This document shows positions 1 through 12,700 of a stretch of DNA of 64,000 bases, piece by piece; position 1 is the first letter of the stretch; every line of letters starts with the position of its first letter. The notes under the pieces are model-generated. The model had not been told where the DNA came from and did not search any database. It worked only from the letters and a program-made list of their open reading frames with translations. The stretch comes from Lepisosteus oculatus (lineage: Eukaryota; Chordata; Actinopteri; Semionotiformes; Lepisosteidae). A program made the position numbers and the translations under genes. Where the stretch lies: assembly GCF_040954835.1 (NCBI RefSeq), contig NC_090698.1, positions 50,726,284-50,790,283 on the forward strand, written 5' to 3'.

Positions 1-673
1 GATAAGCCTGTGACGGTACTGAGTGTTACTTGTTTGTACATTGCAAACACACTAAAATTGTCCAGTTGAATAAACAGAACAGACAACTGGTGGACCTCTG
101 CTGCCCTCTTTAGGATTATTCCTCTTGTTCAGGGTGAGCAATTCTGGTTCTGGAGGTTTTCATTCTCTTAACAACCTAAATTTGCCCATTTTTGTCTTAA
201 TTCGACCAATTTAACAACTTTTGTCAGGTGCTGGTGCCTTGAAGACACCATGGAAACTTGCAAATACCTCAACCCTTCAGGACCATTATTACCCACGCCT
301 TTTGTTGTTGATATTTTACAGTATTTTATATTTTCTTTGATTGATCGGTTGAAATAAAAAAGACACAAAATAAGAAACTGAAACCTGTGTACTGAGATGA
401 AGGAATGAATAACAACAAAAACACTCACTTCATCTTAAGAGAGAATGTCCTAAATCCATGTTCTATAAAATTTTAAAATTGAAACTTTTTAATTTAATTC
501 AATTGTGAAATAAGAAGAAAATATTTAGGCATCTTAAGACATTTAGTTTGTGATGTTACTTAATACAGAAGATAAATACATCTTTAGCTTGCAGTCCTAC
601 TGTGCATTGTTTTCTAGACACTGGAACCCTGGTAGGTTTAGTCCATGTTACCTGAGTAATGAGTTTTAGGTAC

Positions 674-743
674 ATTTCAAAGAGAAAACTGATCCTTCCA
701 TTCTTTTTTAACTCAATACAAATTCTTAGTAATACATTAAAAG
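674..743 (+). repeat. direct repeat copy 1 of 2
   Basis: It matches 2302-2370 nearly base for base, including CTCAATACAAATTCTTAGTA, with a few substitutions and one or two small indels. The two copies are in the same orientation about 1.6 kb apart. The family is not recognised. Confidence 0.75.
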
Positions 744-2301
744 GTGTGTACAGGTAACCTATGCAAGGCATTCTTCAATAAATTAGCTTTTCTCTAAGTC
801 ACTCTTGTATAGAAAATATTATATAGTAAACAGACAAAAGATGAATGCATAAACATAAAGAAAAGGGCAAACAGAACTAGTTACATACATTGAAACGAGG
901 AAAATCAGCCAAGCTGCAAATATGTACGTGTATAATGAGATGTATACCATGTGCTTCATCAAAGGCAAGAAATATAATTGTAAAGCTCAAGAGCAAAACT
1001 GATCCAGGAGCAGCATTGAGTGATAGCTTTCCACAAAGCCACATGTGATGAAGGAATGTGTCTTATTAAATGTGGAATTAACCTGGCTTGTAGTGCAATA
1101 ATTAAAGATTTCAGTCAAACCATTTAACATAATGCATGCAAAAAATACTGAAGTATTCATCCCCAAATAATTAGGAAAATGTTTTCTGCAGTTTATATGC
1201 TTATAGTAAAGTACAGTATGACAACTGAGTACTGTATATACTATATCACCAATGTAATCATTTACATAGGGATGGAAGACTGGATACAAATGAGATGTGA
1301 AGCCCTAAAAGTCTGTAGAAAAGGGGAAGAAAATAGATCATTTTAAAGGAACTTGAGCTGTATCTGAAACAAGATGATCATTCACTTCGATTATTATTTT
1401 TTATGTACTGTAAATGCTCTGTGTGCAAATGGCACATTTTGTCCTGGTAGGTACAGTAACTCTGCAAAATCATAAAGTGAAGGCAGGAGATGGTGACATT
1501 TGTAATAGGACATTTAAGGCTCCTTGCAAAAGTTGCTCCTACAGAGGAGCGCCGTGTGTAAACTTTAATCTTAATGGAGAATGAAAATAGACGGAGTTTA
1601 GAGACAAAAGTTCAGAAGTTGAAGACACCCCCAACTCATGGCTCTGCTCTAACTTTCTGCTCCTGTAGGGTCACTAATCCTTCCTTTCCAATCTTCATTA
1701 CTTTGCAACCCTTCACAAACCCCTTTGTGTGCCTTAAGCAGCACCTTGACTTTAAGAACACGGGGCTTCTGAGTACATCAACCTTATAGTAGAGGTGGGT
1801 TAAGAGGTGGGAGATAATTGGGTTCTCAACAAAGAATGCTGTAATCCTTTTGGATTAAGTTGTAGGATGATGTCTGTATCTATGGAACTGAAATGTAAGA
1901 AAAGGGAGAAAGCAAGAGGATATTGGCAAAGCCACTTGCATAAGGGAAGATATTTTTGCAGAATAAATTCCACATTATCAGTAAGAACGTTTTCACAGTG
2001 ATGCAGACTTTCTTTAAGTTATCCAGAAAGTTTCCTGTGTATCAGTACAATGGGTCAATCCAGCAGACCTATGAGCACTCATCTGAACAATCAGGAGTTC
2101 AATATAGTCCCAAGTTTTCAGGAAAATACGAGACAGTTACCTAGAAATTCTAGAAATAAACTGATCTAGTGTTGCCATTCTTGTAATTTCATGCATTCTA
2201 GAGCATTTGACATTAAAGGCACTGAATAAATGTGTTGCATTGTGTTGTGTTTATTTCTAAGCAACAAAATTCCAATGCAATGTGGAATTAATTTATCCAA
2301 A

Positions 2302-2370
2302 TTTCACAGAGAAAACTGATCCTCCCATTCTCTTTTAACTCAATACAAATTCTTAGTAATACATTAAAAG
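2302..2370 (+). repeat. direct repeat copy 2 of 2
   Basis: Second copy of the segment at 674-743. The similarity stops abruptly after ATTAAAAG in both copies. Confidence 0.75.
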
Positions 2371-4149
2371 TGATCTTATTTTACACTGAAACGATTTAGA
2401 AAGCAAATCTTGATTCAAGTTAACCATGGTGAATTGTGTTGATACAGTAATCTTGTGTGTAATATGTGCTGCTGTACAAAATGTTTATGTATATTTATCA
2501 CAGGTGGGTGATGGAATACATGCTGTAGGACTCCTGGTAGAGTGAAACTGAGAAGTCAGCCATAGGTAGCAGCTAAGGTGAATTAAAGAGATCTCTTTAT
2601 TTTGAAAAATGTTCTTTCTTTGATGTCACAAACAGCCAAAGCTTTCTGGAAAGGTTTGTCCAGACAAGTAAGTCTCTACTCTCTGTGTTAGTTGTCTAAA
2701 AGGTATCTCAATAATTATTGCTGTTTACAGGATGAGTTCCCACAATCTCCGGGTCCTTCACTTTCAAAGTCTCAATAAATTCCATAAACAGTAGACTCTT
2801 CCAGCTTCCTGTATTCATAGGGGCCAGGTCGAGTCTTGTGATGGTCACAGTTCAGCTGACTGCTCATAAAAGAGTTGCTGGGAATTGTAATCTTCCCAGA
2901 GTCAGCCATGTGCATGAGAAAATAAGAATTGTTACAAATGTGAGGAGGCCATTAAATCCAGTGAACCTGTGTGACTTTTCTGTGTACAAAAAGCACCTAT
3001 TACAACTTGCATTTCCTACCATCCATGTGTGAGCCTTTTAGTGAAGGCATTTGGAGATTAAAAGTGCAATAAGGGAATGTATGCTGTATCATTTATAGAA
3101 TCACTTGACATCAGCACATTTAGTTTCTAAAGTAATGCAATATTCTGCAGGTCTTTCTTTACGAGACCTGCAAATATAGTCCATCACAGATAACATCAAT
3201 GCTTTAAACATTTACACAGCACAACAATTATCCTTGACCTTGGCTTTCTTACTTCTACAAAATTATTATTCTGTTTCTCAGTTGTCTTCCATTTTGGATT
3301 TTACTATCTTGTGACACTAAAGTCTGAAATTCCTTTGGCAACAGAGTTTGAACTGTGGTATTGCTACATCAATGGTTAAGAGTTCCTGATAAATTTAGGC
3401 TTCCATTCATGTTATAGTAACATTTAAGAAGGGATAACATATAATTTTAGGGGTAGTTACAGCAGGTTTTCCTTTCAAATGTTTTGTACATTTGAGTTTA
3501 AGATAAATGTAGTATTAGTCTTCTTTCCTTTAATAACGTTAGTTAGATGTTAGTAACGTGCTTCAAATGATAGTACAGAGTCAAATGTAACACCAATTTC
3601 TATAACCTCAGTTTTATCATAGTTTAACTAAGTATTTGATTTGATCACACATGTACAGTACACCCTGAGTATGTGGGATGGCATCAGATTCATGAATCAG
3701 TTCATGGTAACCCAAAATGAGCCATATCAACAAAAGGTAGGACCAGTGATACCTAGACATTTTCCATGTGAGCCAGTTGGATCATTAGATGTCTTGAGAG
3801 CCTCAAACTCTGTACTTACTGTATAACCAGCCGAAGAAGGATATTTATGTCCCTACACAGTCGGAAACCTTGTGCAAATCATTAACTACTGTACCTTAAC
3901 AAGGGCTTATTTGGTACAATGTCTGTGTCTAAAACCTGACTGAAAAAGGTTTAAAAATGTCATAGCGTGCTAAAATTTTAATTGTTACTGGTCACAAGCT
4001 TTAGTATCAAAGTTATATACAGTATAGTAAAGGCAACATTTTCATATAACGCAGTGACTCCAATGAGTGTCCAATATTTACATGATTGTATTTCATATTA
4101 GATGACAATATCTACACTTCCTTTTAATTTAAATTTGATATGCTTAACA

Positions 4150-4645
4150 ATATATAAACATTTAATTGGCCTTTTTTATTGCTTCCTCAAATCTGTCTAG
4201 TCAAAGTGATATCAGCAAGCTCTTGGATCTTTTCTATTACTTCTGCCAGTTCAATTCCAGCCATTTTCAAACCCAAGTTTGAAATTCACATTCTTGTTTC
4301 TTGCATTCAATACCTTCATGGCCTGAATTTAATCCTTTTTTATTACTTGTAGTGCCATTATACCTATTTTGGTATAATCTGTGAATGTGATAAGTTTATT
4401 CACTATGCTGTGGTCTCCAGATAATTGATGGAGATTAGGCAAAGCAGTGATCCATATAGTACCCCACATACTGTATAGTCTCACTTTAGTCCAAGGTAAC
4501 ACTCATTATCAGTCCCATGTGTTTTCTGTTCTTTTAAGAGTTCTTTATCCATGTGCACACATTCACTTGGATTCCTTCATATGGTATTTTATCAACAGCA
4601 TTCTGAACATCTAATATATTATATTGATACAAAAATAGTCTGTGA
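4150..4645 (-). pseudogene. decayed LINE reverse-transcriptase fragment (CR1/L2/Jockey-like), antisense
   Basis: Read on the minus strand, the segment gives in order LDVQNAVDKIPYEGI (compare the RT motif LDFQKAFDKVPH), CTWIKN, then GVLYGSLLCLISINYLE (compare GVPQGSVLGPLLFLIYINDL), and later NFKLGFEMAGIELAEV. The YADD position is mutated. Several stops and frame changes interrupt it, so it is an old dead copy. Confidence 0.6.
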
Positions 4646-6182
4646 CTAAATAAAGGAGGGTGCAATTATAAATTTCGGCATTTCAGACAACATAGCTGGA
4701 TACTGCTGCAGACAAGGAGTGTTCCAGTTCATGAATACAAAGTATAATGAAGTTGTATTACAGCTACAATTATCAGTGGCCTGCTGTTTGCTTAAGAGCT
4801 GTGTTCATCATAGTTGGCAAACGCTGCCTGGTAATTCTGGCTAATTCAGTGGATACAGAGAATGTACAGTATCTGTATGACCAGGTCTTTACACTAAAAC
4901 AAAGGCTGTCAGCTGTGGGTCAGTTCAAATAGGTGCATGTTGTCCTTTAACAAATAAGATGCTTGATGAGTACAGTCATTCTAATCTACTTACATGCACA
5001 CAATGCAATATTACATCAACAATGAAAATTGTGTGTGATTTATTATTGTTACATTCCTTTGCTATTTCTGTTTGTCCCTATCTGAAAGGCATCAAGAGGT
5101 ACAGAATTACTCAGGTGTTTTTGGAAGAACTGTCTATTGATGTTGCAAAGCCTGCAAAAACTCTTCAGTGGCTGAGAATGTTGCCATCAAGCACTAGTTC
5201 AAAGCCAATTGTACACTTATACATTGTGTTCACAAAGGAATGGTAACTTTGCTTGCGAGTACTTACAAGTTGTAAAATGAACTAAATTTGTCAAGCTGCG
5301 CTAACAGTGAAAAGGGGGCTGGTTACAAGATATTATCCACATGCCGATGAGAACTCAGATTGCCCTGTACAATAAAACCCTCTGACAGGAAATCTGTATG
5401 AATTGCACCCAACACTATCATTGCTCAACCAAACCGATCTTGTTCAATGACTCAGTGCTTTGTAATTCACTCTCCCTTGTGCCAATAGATTCACCAGTGA
5501 AAAATTACACCTTCTCATAACCTTGTAACCAAGGTTAATTCCATGTACTGTCCCATGCTGCCATCCAGGTTGATAATGATGACATAAAACCATAATGCCT
5601 GTATTCTGCTTGATTTCTCACTAACTGGCCTATTTTGGGGCCCATTGACAGCACTTGCTTGTTCTCTATCCAATTGAAACCAGTTGCAATGGAGTTTAAG
5701 ACAAATGTTATGTTTCCATCCTGCTATGTTGATACGGGAATTCTATCATAGGATTTTAGCACAGCCAAACAAATGAGAAATGCTTGCTGGGTTGACACTA
5801 AAATAATGTATCATCCCAAGTGCCTGGAAGTGGCAGTCATGGCTTCTTGCAGATGAATGGTAGAATACATCAGTTTTAAAGGTCTAGAATGAGCAGTAAT
5901 TCCAGTCATCATAAAAAAATCATATAACATTCTAGTGTTAAGTCTATTGCACACTTGTAACCAATACAGAAATGACCCTGACCATTTTGTACCACACCAT
6001 ACCGTTCCCAAAACATGTTCAGTTCAGTTTGGTGACCAAAGTGAGCTCAGGATTTATTACACAATTATTTTTAATAGGATGACATATGGATTGAAGGCCT
6101 CCCAGTATATACAAATATTTTTTATATTTCTTTGTATAAAAAAGTACAAGCCCCATTCTGAACCATATGGTACTTACAAACA
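4646..6182. other. intergenic DNA, no gene seen
   Basis: AT-rich with short open frames only. It presumably includes the region just beyond the isoc1 3' end. No recognised repeat. Confidence 0.5.
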
Positions 6183-6188
6183 TTTATT
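6183..6188 (-). terminator. candidate isoc1 polyadenylation signal AATAAA
   Basis: TTTATT on the plus strand reads AATAAA on the minus strand about 390 bases after the isoc1 stop. Spacing and orientation fit a short 3' UTR. The hexamer is common in AT-rich DNA and there is no transcript evidence. Confidence 0.3.
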
Positions 6189-6578
6189 TTAGTCAGCTGA
6201 TACAAAACTGTAAAGATTTACATAACAGTGTTTACAAAGTGCACTACTCTGAGACATCACAAAAAAGTACCTTCAAAAGCTGTTATACAATCATTTTGGA
6301 CTGTGTGGAATAGTTAGGCACCTCTTTTAAAATATTACATTTTACCACATTAAAACGCAACAATACTTGAGGCTTGTTTTAACAACACTGATGTGATTTC
6401 ACAAAACACACTGGCACAACCAGAAAGATTTCCCTAACAACATGACAGGCTCTAGTCTATAGTATGTTTTGTACCTGCTGTTGAAGCCTCTAGTTGCCTA
6501 TAGTTTTGGTACTTTTTTCATTCTTTTTAAACAACTAAACAATGAAATCTGTGTACTTTCTCCATGTGATATGCCATA

Positions 6579-6725
6579 TTAGACCTTTGAAAGAAGTCCA
6601 GACTCTGGAGCGCTTGCCTTGATGATGTTCTGAATCTCTTTGAATTTCGGGTGGTCTTTATCAGAAACCAGCTGTAATAGTACTGATTCACTTGTGGTCA
6701 CTATTATACCAGTGCGAGAAAGACG
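6579..6725 (-). CDS. isoc1: isoc1 terminal coding exon 5 (aa 237-284, stop)
   Basis: It encodes [14 protein letters not shown] through [11 protein letters not shown] followed by TAA at 6581-6579. The acceptor is ccctacag. The C-terminus SGLLSKV matches the conserved ISOC1 end, so the protein is complete. Confidence 0.96.
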   Translation of the reverse strand, partial: RLSRTGIIVTTSESVLLQLVSDKDHPKFKEIQNIIKASAPESGLLSKV

Positions 6726-9700
6726 CTGTAGGGATAAAAAGGAAGATTAATGAATTGATGTTTGAACAATTAAGATGGTTGTTGCATTGATTCTTCATGT
6801 AAACAATTTCATAGCTGCAAAATCAAAATACAGCCAACAAACCAAGGTCTGGCAAGACATTATGAATAAAAGGTGTGAAATAATTGCCTATAATGTAGTG
6901 TGAAACCTCTTTTTATAACTTCTCCACCGTCATTAAAATTAGTCTCACTCTTTTTAAAATGTCTGATAAATGAGCCGTTCTGATAAATAACTGTTCATCC
7001 CTGTTTGTCCTGAGTAATTACTAAACATATTTTGGTATATTTGTATGCAGAAAAATAATAGTTTAATTTAATGAAAAGGGGACAGATGATAATGTGTACT
7101 CTGAAGCATTTCAGAACAATCATTCCTTAATGCCAAAACATAAGATTCTTAGGTCCTTTGCAGATTTATCCCAATATCCACCACTTTCGCTTGCAAGTGC
7201 TTTCTTAAAAATGTGGAAACTGAAGCTCTTTCTTTTTCAGTTGGCAGTCACAAAATGTTAATGAAACCTGGTTTACTCCTATGACTCCCAAATCCACTGT
7301 ATGTGTATGGATTAAGAACATATACAGTACAAACACGTGCACTGTCACAGTCCCTTCTAACACATCCACCTCCTTTTCTAAACCAATATGTTCTTTGCAC
7401 ACAGCCCTCAAATCACTGTGAGAGCTTTGGGGAAAAGCAACAAACTTAATGGTGTCTGGTGGAACATTTCTTTCTAAAACCAATTTGATTTTAATTGTTT
7501 GTGTGGTGAAACTCTGGTTTACCTCGAGTGCAAACATTCTGTCCATCATGCTTCTTGAAGAAGTGGAATCAGCTATGATATGAACTTCTAATCCCCTGCC
7601 AAGCAAATCCAGTGCTGTTTGCTGAATGCACACATGGGTCTAGAATCAAAGGAAAAAATAATCAGTCTGACACTTTTTTTAAACTGGACATTTCCAAATT
7701 TCTAACTCTTCATGGTTATTATTAACTCTGTGGTTTTGTGTCTATCACTATCATGCTGTGATTACACAATCCTTCTGAACTCTCCTGGACACTAAAGCAT
7801 ATGGAGTGATGCCTGCAACTGCTGAAAAATACAATGAAGATGAAAACCCAGAAACCCATAGTACACATCTTGGACAGCTGCAGTTTTGATAAGCATGCAA
7901 TAAAAATGATCATCCTCTGTTTCAAGTAAATGAAAGGGTGAGTTTAACCATTAATACAAAAAATAAATTAACTTCAGTCTCCAAATGTATCAGATGTAGG
8001 TAGAAATTTGTAGGAGATAAACGGGTAGGTCAGGAGCTTCAGATATCAGTAAATACCTGAGGTATTACAACAGAACGTTTAAAAAGAAGCATGTAGCCCA
8101 CTAAGCATGGGTTTGGCATGGGCTCTTCTAACAACAGACCCACAGTCCACTTCGAGGTATGCAGTACTGACTGTTCAGACTGACAGACTCGGTCACTGTC
8201 TTGTGTCAGACACACATGCCGAAAGACACACCCAAGCAGCAGGCTTCAGTATGAGAGCCATTAAAATATTCAGCATTTGCTTTAATTTGTAAAAAATGTA
8301 ATCGACAGAATATAGAATGAACCTTTGGGACACAAATGGACATTTTAAAAAATTGTTAACAACTCTGAATTTTTACAAAACTCTGGTTAGAGGTTAGAGA
8401 CTGAATCAGCATTCATTTATTTTTTGCATGGATCTTTAACACATTCTGGCTCTGAATGTTAGAAAATATCATCATCCCTCACAAAATCTGAGTCTAAGAT
8501 ACTATACACAGGTCCTCCATATGCCTCTACCGTAGCAGTCCCCTTTCAAAAGACGTTCACTATGTTTTCATTTCGGACTGTCCTCTTTAAATACTGTATA
8601 TCCTACAGGGATTAGCTCATATATGGAGTTTACTGCCATTAGCTTTTCACTGGGTATGCTTTTTGTCTCTCTGGGCATTATATAAACATATACCAAAAAC
8701 TAGATTAACCTTTTTAAAACTGATCTAGCTTTGGTAAAAAAAAACCTCAGTAACATAACAGAACTTATTTTATATTTCCATTTGTCACCTGTCAGAAACA
8801 ATTTTTCAGTTAAAGGTCAACTGAACTTGAATTATTCATTTTTATTAACATAAACCATGCTTGAAAAGTTTAGAAAGAATAACACTCAGCTTATTTAAGG
8901 TGCACAACAGGGAATGCCTGAAAAGTGAATAAAAATAATTACAAATTCCTAAAGCTGGAGAACACCAATTAAAACTTGCACCCAGATTTTGTTTTTCAGC
9001 ATTCATTGTGTCTTGGCTGGTCAAGTACACACAACATTTGCAAACTGTGCATCATGAACAATTTCTCTTCACTATCTACCTACTGTATGTCAATTCCAGA
9101 CAACTTTCAGAGCAAAGTCAGAGTACTGTATATTGTACTGGCATTTTCACTACCATGACATCTCTATTCCTTTTGACAGTGCATATGTGATCTAAGTGTG
9201 GCAAGAGAATCATGTGAAAATCTAGAACAGCAACCGACAGCTCACTGTTTAAAAGATGGGCTCTTTTAAAGAGGCTGTCCAAAAGAGGGTAGGGGAGAAG
9301 TTGTATATTAAGCGAGTTACCAAGAAAAAAAGATCGAGCAGTGTTCATATTGTATATTCATCATGACCCTTCAAAAAGAAGTGATTATACCTGCAATTAT
9401 AAAATATAAGGTAATGTTCTGCAGAAGACAATGCAAACCAATATCAGCAGATACAATGATGTTATGACTTAAGACTTAATATTTTCAAACCAGTCCTCAA
9501 CCTGGTACCATAGGAACCAGTAAAGAAATATTTTCATTACTGGCAGGTGGTAAGATGGGAAAATCTGCACATACACAGTATGTAAACCCTTTTAAGCACT
9601 GAGGCAGAGTACTAAGTTATAAAGGTTTGGTTAAAAAAGAAATGGAGAATAATTTGTTTCACAGAAGTGTTACAGTGTCATAGAAGCAATGTTTCAACAT

Positions 9701-12700
9701 TTCAGTTGTTAGATGAATCAGTGCGAGAAAATAAAACAGATGAGAAACTGTCAAAATGATCTGTAGCAGCTGCAGTAAAATAAGAACATGGTAGAAATCT
9801 AGGGCAGGAGCAAAAATAATCTTGCAGGTTTCAGAACTGGAAGACCTAGTTGTTTCTGGTTTTTGTCTCAACCAAGTTCTCAGTTCTACTGTTGGTCTAA
9901 TTATTTAATTAGTTGCATAACTGTAATACTTAATAAGCTCTGAGGTTGTTTATAGGCAACTATTCCTTTAATGAAGTGAGTAGCTTGTACAATCATTTGT
10001 AAGACTTTAAGAAATATACCCAATTTAGGTCATTTAAATGACTACTTAGGTTAGAACAAAACCCAGGAAACACGAGTCCCTCATGAGTCTGAACCCGCTG
10101 ATTTACATGTACTGTTCAGTTTGAGCATGATTAAGATAAAATGGCTGATCTGACTTTTCATCAACTTCATGAATTATGAAACCATTAAGACTTGAGATAA
10201 AATGCAACCAAGAAAAAAATGCCGCACTTGAGAACTGGGATTGTCTACCTCTGATATTTTGCTGGTTCACAATTAGGTGATTGCATATAATGGAAATGTA
10301 TTTCATTCTTCTGTGTCACATTACAACAGAAAAAAATTGAAATAAAATAACTGGTCAGACTACTGCCAGTTACTATGTTCTTCTTTAAAATGAATGTGTT
10401 TAAAGCATTAATGCTTTAAGTCATTTTTTCTTTGAAAGCATTTATTTTAAGGAGAAATCACTAAGCTTTATCTATAACACTATATACATCAATTAAAAAA
10501 AGCAAGATTATACCATTCTGTATATGACTTATACAACATCGTTTTGTACTTTCTTTAAATGAAAATGAAATGAAAACTACATTTTTGTAAATTCTACAAT
10601 TTCTGTTAAAATCATTATGGTGATTAAGACTTAACCCAATATGAGAAAGTAAAGGAAAGGTCTGCCAGCTATTTTAATTTATCTTCTTTAATTCATGCAA
10701 ATATTAACAGTGTAATAGATGAGGCATAAGTGTCTCTCCTTAATGTTAATGCTTTGCTCTTTTCAAAAAGATGCACTCTTAAAGAGAAGACATGGAAATC
10801 AGAAAGTGTAACACTACTATGCCCAGTAAGCTTCACATGTAAATATTTTACATTTATTGTTTTTAAACATTTTAATTAAATAAGAATACTTTAATGATGA
10901 AGGCTTCGTCTTGTGCAAGGTAAACAAATATCAAGTTCAGAGCTTTTTTTGTTACAGCCTACCGAATTAACTATGATCAAACAAAGAGCAGGTTGAACGC
11001 ATATCCTTCACTGAAATCAAATAGAAGGTTCACTATTTCACTGTCACCATTCCAGACATGTCAGATGCAAGAACAAATGAAAAGTTAACAAATGAAAGGA
11101 AGGCACTCAACCCATATACCTGATTTGGTTACTAGTAGCTAACTGATCTCATGAAGCCATTTCTTTAAAGAAACCAGGGTATCAGCTTCAACAATTGATG
11201 CAGACCTTTACAAACCTGCGTCCTGTTATTAGATTGAAAACAACATTGATAAGAAGCAACATTGCTCTTATAACACAAAATCTGCAAAATGAGGTCTTAT
11301 TAATGCATTGTACAATTTTAACGTGACACATCTTCATCGATTCATAAATTCTACACTTTTAACTACACTCCATGACAGTCGTCAAGAAGATGAAAGTGAT
11401 GAGTCAACATAAACACCTCAGTCTAAATGGCTTTATAAAAACTCCCAAGCATTTCCCATTTTGTATCTATAGTTTAGATTTTTGTTACCTGCATGTAGTT
11501 TTGCACCTGGCTACATTAAATGTCATCAGCCAGGTAATTCTCTTGTCTTGAATTCTTATTCTCTTTTGTTGCTTCTATAGCTTCTCCTAATTTGGTTTTA
11601 TATTGAAACATAATGGGTTACTGTATAAAGAATTGTACAGAAATCTTATCAAGGCCTTCTAAAAATATAAATATCAGTCCTGCACTATTTGCTGCATTCT
11701 AGAGAACACTTAACAAGTTAAGGTAATAACATCTGCATCAAATGACTTCTAGAATCCTACTGCCATGCAGGGTTCTCCTGGTTTAGCTTCAATTATCATT
11801 ACCATAACCTACCATGTATTCAGCTTTTCTAGTTAGTATGTTCTGCTCTATTGGCGTGTCATTTTATGGATGGGTGTTGCATTAGAAATGTTCCCAATAG
11901 AAACTATTACCTCTCTCCTGAGTTAATGCTGGAGAATGTTTGTTAACAGTCTATGAATAACTTGTCCTTAAATAAAATTGGTAGAATATTATCAGGTCCT
12001 GGAGATGTATCTGTTTTATATTTTTGTGCTTCAAATACCTGCAACACTTCTACCTCTTCTCTGCTAATAATACTTAACAAAACTGTCTTTTCTCCAGAGG
12101 CAAGGTGTCATTTTCTTCCAATAACTCACAACTCATAGCCTACCTGACTGTTTTTTTTGCTCCCTACATTCGTCTATCTGCCATATCAGTTTCACTCAAA
12201 CAACAATGAAATGTTTTGGAATAAGTTTAAGAAAGAACAAGAAAAAGTCAGATGAACACAACAGAACACTCTCTGAGACAAACAGGGCAGAAGGGACAGG
12301 ATGGGAAGTGAATGACTCCTTAAGACATGACAATGCCTATTCCTATTATTTGTTGCAATTGCTAACACAGGACTAGACTGGGATAAGAAAACTGAGTGAT
12401 AAAATGCCATTAAATATTGTTTAAAATTACACTATAGTAGATGCATTTAAAAAGGAATTCAAGGAATTCCCATGATGTGATATCATCTAGTTCTAGAGAA
12501 AAGAATGGTATTAGCACTCTTAATGCACCCTAACTGGAATTGATTAATTAGATATGGACATTTTAACCACATTTCTAAACACCTGACAAGAGTTTGCCTG
12601 ATAAAATGTTTGAAATTGTTTGTCTTAAGCATGTACTATTAAAAATCCTGCATACCTCATAGACAAGTCAAGTTATTGATGTCTTTTTTGTTATCAATTC

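Larger units (their letters stand above)
1..4149. other. intergenic DNA, no gene seen
   Basis: AT-rich DNA with many stops in all frames. The only structure I see is a pair of about 70-base direct repeats (674-743 and 2302-2370) and frequent TACTGTA/TACAGTA heptamers. Confidence 0.6.
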
